From: Patagioenas fasciata
Lineage: Eukaryota; Chordata; Aves; Columbiformes; Columbidae
Direction: 5' to 3'
Assembly: GCF_037038585.1 (NCBI RefSeq)
Contig: NC_092524.1
Coordinates: forward strand, 70,642,552 to 70,706,551
Length of the DNA stretch: 64,000 nucleotides
A program made the translations under genes and the position numbers. The stretch's first letter is position 1. Every line of letters begins with the position of its first letter. Below are positions 61,630 through 64,000 of this stretch, piece by piece. The notes below the pieces were generated by a model. That model searched no databases, had not been told where the DNA came from, and saw only the letters and a list, made by a program, of their open reading frames with translations.

Positions 61630-62298
61630 CGAGATGGAAATGTTTATTCAGAGTGCCTGCACCTTCAGAAACATCAAAGGAGACGGTAATAAATCAGCAG
61701 CCCTCTCTGGTCATGGAAAATTTAAGTTGTCTTAGAGATAATGCACAATTTTAATGAACTTTTCTTGTATTTCATGGTGCTTTAGCATTTCAGTGAGAAA
61801 AATGTTAAGTTCGGTATCCCAAGAGGGGTTTGGAGCAGCTCTCACTGGCCCATTGCTGGGGTCTGTGTGAGGATGATCTCCCCGCCATGCCTCTGGTCAG
61901 GTTAACAAGGGGAACGTGGATTCTATACCACTCACACATTGCCTTGATTGGTTTGGGGTTTGTTTTTTTAATGTTAAGTGTCTCTTACACCTGTGGCATT
62001 TTCGGAATAATTACATTTCTGGTGTTTTAACAAATAGTTGTGAATTAAAGGAGCTGAAGTCAGAGTAGATGGGCTGAATAAATTTATTGATTTGGGAAGA
62101 ATACCAAGAAAAATAACCTCCCTTTTAGGGTAGGGAACAAGAGAAAGGACAAGCGAAATGAATCGAATAGTCCAGTTGTGGTCAGAAAACTTGGTGTGGA
62201 CTCAGGAGAAGCTGATGGACCGGCGGGTGGGAGAAGAGAGAGGGGAGAGGACGGCAAAGGGGGGGTTACAGCGCTGCGAAGGCAATGGGGGCGCGCGG
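61630..62298. other. Unique noncoding DNA
   Basis: Nothing recognised. AT-rich at 61680-61800 and 61940-62130. Confidence 0.5.
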
Positions 62299-62526
62299 GT
62301 GTGCAAACCTGTGGGTGTGCAAGCCTGCGGGTGTGCAAACCTGTGGGTGTGCAAACCTGTGGGTGTGCAAACCTGCGGGTGTGCAAACCTGTGGGTGTGC
62401 AAACCTGTGGGTGTGCAAGCCTGCGGGTGTGCAAACCTGTGGGTGTGCAAGCCTGCGGGTGTGCAAACCTGTGGGTGTGCAAGCCTGCAGGTGTGCAAAC
62501 CTGCGGGTGTGCAAACCTGTGGGTGT
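62299..62526. repeat. 16-bp minisatellite, 14 copies
   Basis: The block GTGCAAACCT or GTGCAAGCCT starts at 62301 and recurs every 16 bases to 62509. Units alternate between CCTGTGGGT and CCTGCGGGT. The array ends exactly where the LTR-like sequence starts. Confidence 0.98.
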
Positions 62527-63140
62527 GTCACAGGACCGCAGAGCAGTCTGGGTCGGAAGTGTAAGGAACATTTAACGAAGAACTGTTGTTTTTACATAAC
62601 TGAGGACCTGGCACCTGACCCTAGCAGGGGGGAAGGACCCAGAGACATCGGACTGTGAATCCTTAATGTAATACACAGTTTCTTCCCAGTATACGGACTG
62701 ACACCTGTATACATACTGATACCTGTATTTACTAACTCATCTAGAGGGGAAGGACTGAGAGACATCGGACTGTGAATCCTTAATGTAATACACAGTCTCT
62801 TCCCGGAATATGTACTGACACCTGTATACATACCGATACCTGTATTGATAAGTTAATTTAGGGGGAAGTGCAGCCAAAGTACCAGGAATCCATATCTTCA
62901 ATAGACTGATAAGGGGAAGGGTATTGTGTGCGGGGATGGTCTGTAAACCCTGCAGTACCAACCAATGGGGAACAGGGGAGGGAAATTGCAGCCGGGATTT
63001 TTGGGAAATATAAGCAGGGGCTTTTTGCCCTATTCGGTGTGCCTGCCGTTAGGTAGAACACCCGGTCTTGCAAAATCGTTATTAAAATACGCTTTGCCAA
63101 GGGATCCTGCCTGGGCCTGTTATATTTGCAAAAGAATTGT
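62526..63140 (+). mobile_element. LTR-like element with an internal 117-bp duplication (probable endogenous retrovirus LTR)
   Basis: Begins TGTCACAGGACCGCAG immediately after the 16-bp array. Toward the end it has a TATA-like GGAAATATAAGCAGG near 63005 and an ATTAAA polyadenylation-like signal at 63081-63086, followed by a short U5-like end. That is the order of signals in a vertebrate LTR. Two direct copies of about 117 bp (62629-62745 and 62746-62861) lie in what would be U3. No internal retroviral genes are seen, so it would be a solo LTR. The 3' end is uncertain (between 63130 and 63150) and no target duplication was found, so the class (ERVL-like or other) is not settled. Confidence 0.55.
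62629..62861 (+). repeat. Direct duplication of about 117 bp inside the LTR-like element
   Basis: Both copies begin GGGGAAGGAC and contain AGAGACATCGGACTGTGAAT, CTTAATGTAATACACAGT and ACTGACACCTGTATACATAC. They differ at about a dozen or more positions, so the duplication is not very recent. A duplicated U3 segment upstream of the TATA box is the usual layout of retroviral enhancer duplications. Confidence 0.9.
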
Positions 63141-63145
63141 TTCCT

Positions 63146-63182
63146 ACGGAAGGGACCTTCAAAGGCCATCTAGTCCAACACC
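63146..63182 (-). mobile_element. Possible CR1 sliver
   Basis: GAAGGGACCTTCAAAGGCCA and TCTAGTCCAACACCC match the reversed 3' UTR of CR1, but the octamer tail is missing and fewer than 40 bases remain. It may belong to the end of the LTR-like element instead. Confidence 0.4.
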
Positions 63183-63279
63183 CTTTCTTAAACTTTTTAT
63201 TACTAAATATATATTTTTTCCACCCCTAAAGGGGTGACCATTTATTCCTTTCAAATGTTACAATACAGCCCACACAGTT

Positions 63280-63415
63280 TGGTGGGGTTTGGTTGTTTGG
63301 TTGGGGTTTTTTGTTTGGTTTGTTTTGTCGTTGGGTTTATTTGTTTGGTGAGGTTTTTTGTTTGTTTTGTTTGATTTTTTGTTTGTTTTTGTCTTTGTTT
63401 GGGTTTTTTTCTAGA
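63280..63415. repeat. GTTT-rich low-complexity tract
   Basis: Irregular GTTTG/GTTTT repeats with almost no C on the + strand. The minus-strand open frame across it (KQTKNQTKQTKN) is an artefact of the repeat. Confidence 0.9.
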
Positions 63416-63441
63416 AGTTAGCAAATTACAAATGGAGTATC

Positions 63442-63567
63442 TTAAACTGAGGCTGGACACGGCACTCAGTGCCATGATCTGGTCAATGGGCTGGAGTTGG
63501 ACCAAGGGTTGGACTGGATGATCTCTGAGGGCTTTTCCAACCCAGTCCATTCGGTGATCCTATTGTG
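63442..63567 (+). mobile_element. CR1 LINE, very short 3' fragment
   Basis: TTAAACTGAGGCTGGACACG through TTGGACTGGATGATCTCTGA to a decayed tail, of the same subfamily as the copies at 11.0, 15.2, 16.5 and 38.0 kb. It is truncated at the same place (TTAAACTGAG) as the copy at 15177. Confidence 0.9.
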
Positions 63568-63707
63568 GGCATTAAACAATTCTTTGCAGAAACAAGGATG
63601 TTGCCGCACATGCTACAGCCGGCAGCCCCCTCCCTCCGCCCCAGGCACTACAAGTGACCCCTTAGCACAACGAAACACAGCAGACTGGCGAGCTTTACTG
63701 TTTCAAG

Positions 63708-63712
63708 CCAAT
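63708..63712 (+). promoter_or_regulatory. CCAAT box
   Basis: AAGCCAATAG, about 55 bases upstream of the TATA-like box and within the usual range for an NF-Y site. Confidence 0.5.
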
Positions 63713-63764
63713 AGTAAGAGGTTACAAAACACCTGGGCAGATCAGCGTTTGAGCCATTGACTCC

Positions 63765-63770
63765 TATAAA
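63765..63770 (+). promoter_or_regulatory. TATA-like box
   Basis: CTATAAAGAGC about 25-30 bases before the point where CpG density rises. It would place the transcription start near 63793-63800. Confidence 0.5.
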
Positions 63771-63811
63771 GAGCAGGAGAAGCTGCTCGCGGCCCCCAGC
63801 TGCGGCGGCTG

Positions 63812-63931
63812 ATGGGCCGGGCGGAGCAGGAGCCGGAGCCACAGCCACAGCCACAGCCACAGCCGGCGGGGGCCGCTCCGCACCGGAGCCGGTTCCTCCG
63901 GCTTTACTCGCGGTGCAAGGGCCGGTTTTAG
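63812..63931 (+). CDS. Small upstream ORF in the putative first exon
   Basis: 39 codons from ATG at 63812 to TAG at 63929-63931. It begins MGRAEQEPEPQP, runs through a Gln-Pro repeat encoded by the CCACAG hexamer, and ends with an Arg-rich tail. The start context (CTGATGG) has G at +4 but no purine at -3, so initiation would be moderate. If the exon is real, this could act as a translation-dampening upstream ORF. It has no known domain and may not be translated. Confidence 0.2.
   Translation: MGRAEQEPEPQPQPQPQPAGAAPHRSRFLRLYSRCKGRF
63832..63864. repeat. Hexamer repeat (CCACAG), about 5 units
   Basis: AGCCAC repeats within the putative exon, encoding Gln-Pro in the upstream ORF frame. Confidence 0.9.
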
Positions 63932-64000
63932 CAGCTACTTCGCGGTGGGCAGCCCGGACCCTACCGGTGCAGGTAAGCGCAGCTCCTGCTCTTCCAAAAC

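Larger units (their letters stand above)
63795..63972 (+). other. Probable first exon of an unnamed gene
   Basis: The start is inferred from the TATA-like box. The end is the CAG|GTAAGC donor at 63972/63973, a full match to the vertebrate consensus. The exon holds one ATG frame (63812-63931) that stops inside the exon, so the exon is probably 5' untranslated and the true start codon lies in a later exon, or the transcript is noncoding. I cannot identify the gene from this exon. The transcription start could be off by tens of bases. Confidence 0.5.
63780..64000 (+). promoter_or_regulatory. CpG island edge / gene promoter region
   Basis: About twenty CpG dinucleotides occur within 200 bases (CTCGCGGCC, GCGGCGG, CCGCTCCGCACCGG, CTTCGCGG and others). 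The preceding kilobases are CpG-poor outside the arrays. Together with the CCAAT and TATA-like boxes and the splice donor, this marks the start of a gene on the + strand that continues past the window. Confidence 0.65.

Noticed and set aside
54135-62526. Tandem arrays considered as a CRISPR array
   Set aside because: Units are contiguous without unique spacers, and the setting is vertebrate nuclear DNA.
62084-62658. Frames of 96-166 codons with VCKPVGVQTCG repeats
   Set aside because: Translation of the 16-bp array.
1-64000. Search for tRNA, rRNA or snRNA genes
   Set aside because: No stretch with the A/B box arrangement or a familiar small RNA sequence was found by eye. A tRNAscan or Infernal run would be needed to exclude microRNAs and diverged copies.

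Overview
This window reads as vertebrate nuclear DNA, almost certainly from a bird. The main evidence is a set of 5'-truncated CR1 LINE copies with the typical avian 3' tail of ATTCTGTG-like octamers. There is also a solo LTR of the avian ERVK/alpharetrovirus-like type and many GC-rich minisatellites in otherwise unique, intron-like or intergenic DNA. I recognise no complete protein-coding gene. Nearly all longer open frames are chance frames, CR1 ORF2 remnants, or frames held open by tandem arrays. The species cannot be fixed from the sequence alone.

Layout. From 1 to about 25 kb the DNA is mostly unique, with CR1 fragments near 1.4, 10.7, 11.0, 13.0, 15.2, 16.5 and 22.0 kb and small codon-phased minisatellites at 3.9 and 15.7 kb. 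At 25.5-26.4 kb lies the best-preserved CR1, with a long ORF2 remnant that keeps the FADD reverse transcriptase motif. It is followed at once by a 56-bp x 12 minisatellite. From 27 to 54 kb there is unique DNA with CR1 copies at 33.7 and 38.0 kb and a solo LTR with target duplication at 40.1-40.45 kb. This part also holds several AT-rich, homeodomain-motif-rich stretches that look like conserved noncoding elements, and a pair of RFX X-box-like motifs near 31.8 kb.

From 54.1 to 62.5 kb five minisatellites (unit sizes 9, 43, 58, 22 and 16 bp) take up nearly half of the DNA. The last one abuts an LTR-like element that carries an internal 117-bp direct duplication. A CR1 sliver, a GTTT-rich tract and another short CR1 follow.

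The last 400 bases look like the start of a gene on the + strand: CCAAT and TATA-like boxes, a sharp rise in CpG density, a probable first exon and a consensus splice donor (CAG|GTAAGC) at 63972/63973. The rest of that gene lies beyond the window, so it cannot be named. The likeliest overall reading is the 5' intergenic flank of that gene, with scattered candidate enhancers, heavily decorated by transposon debris and minisatellites. No novel protein system is visible.
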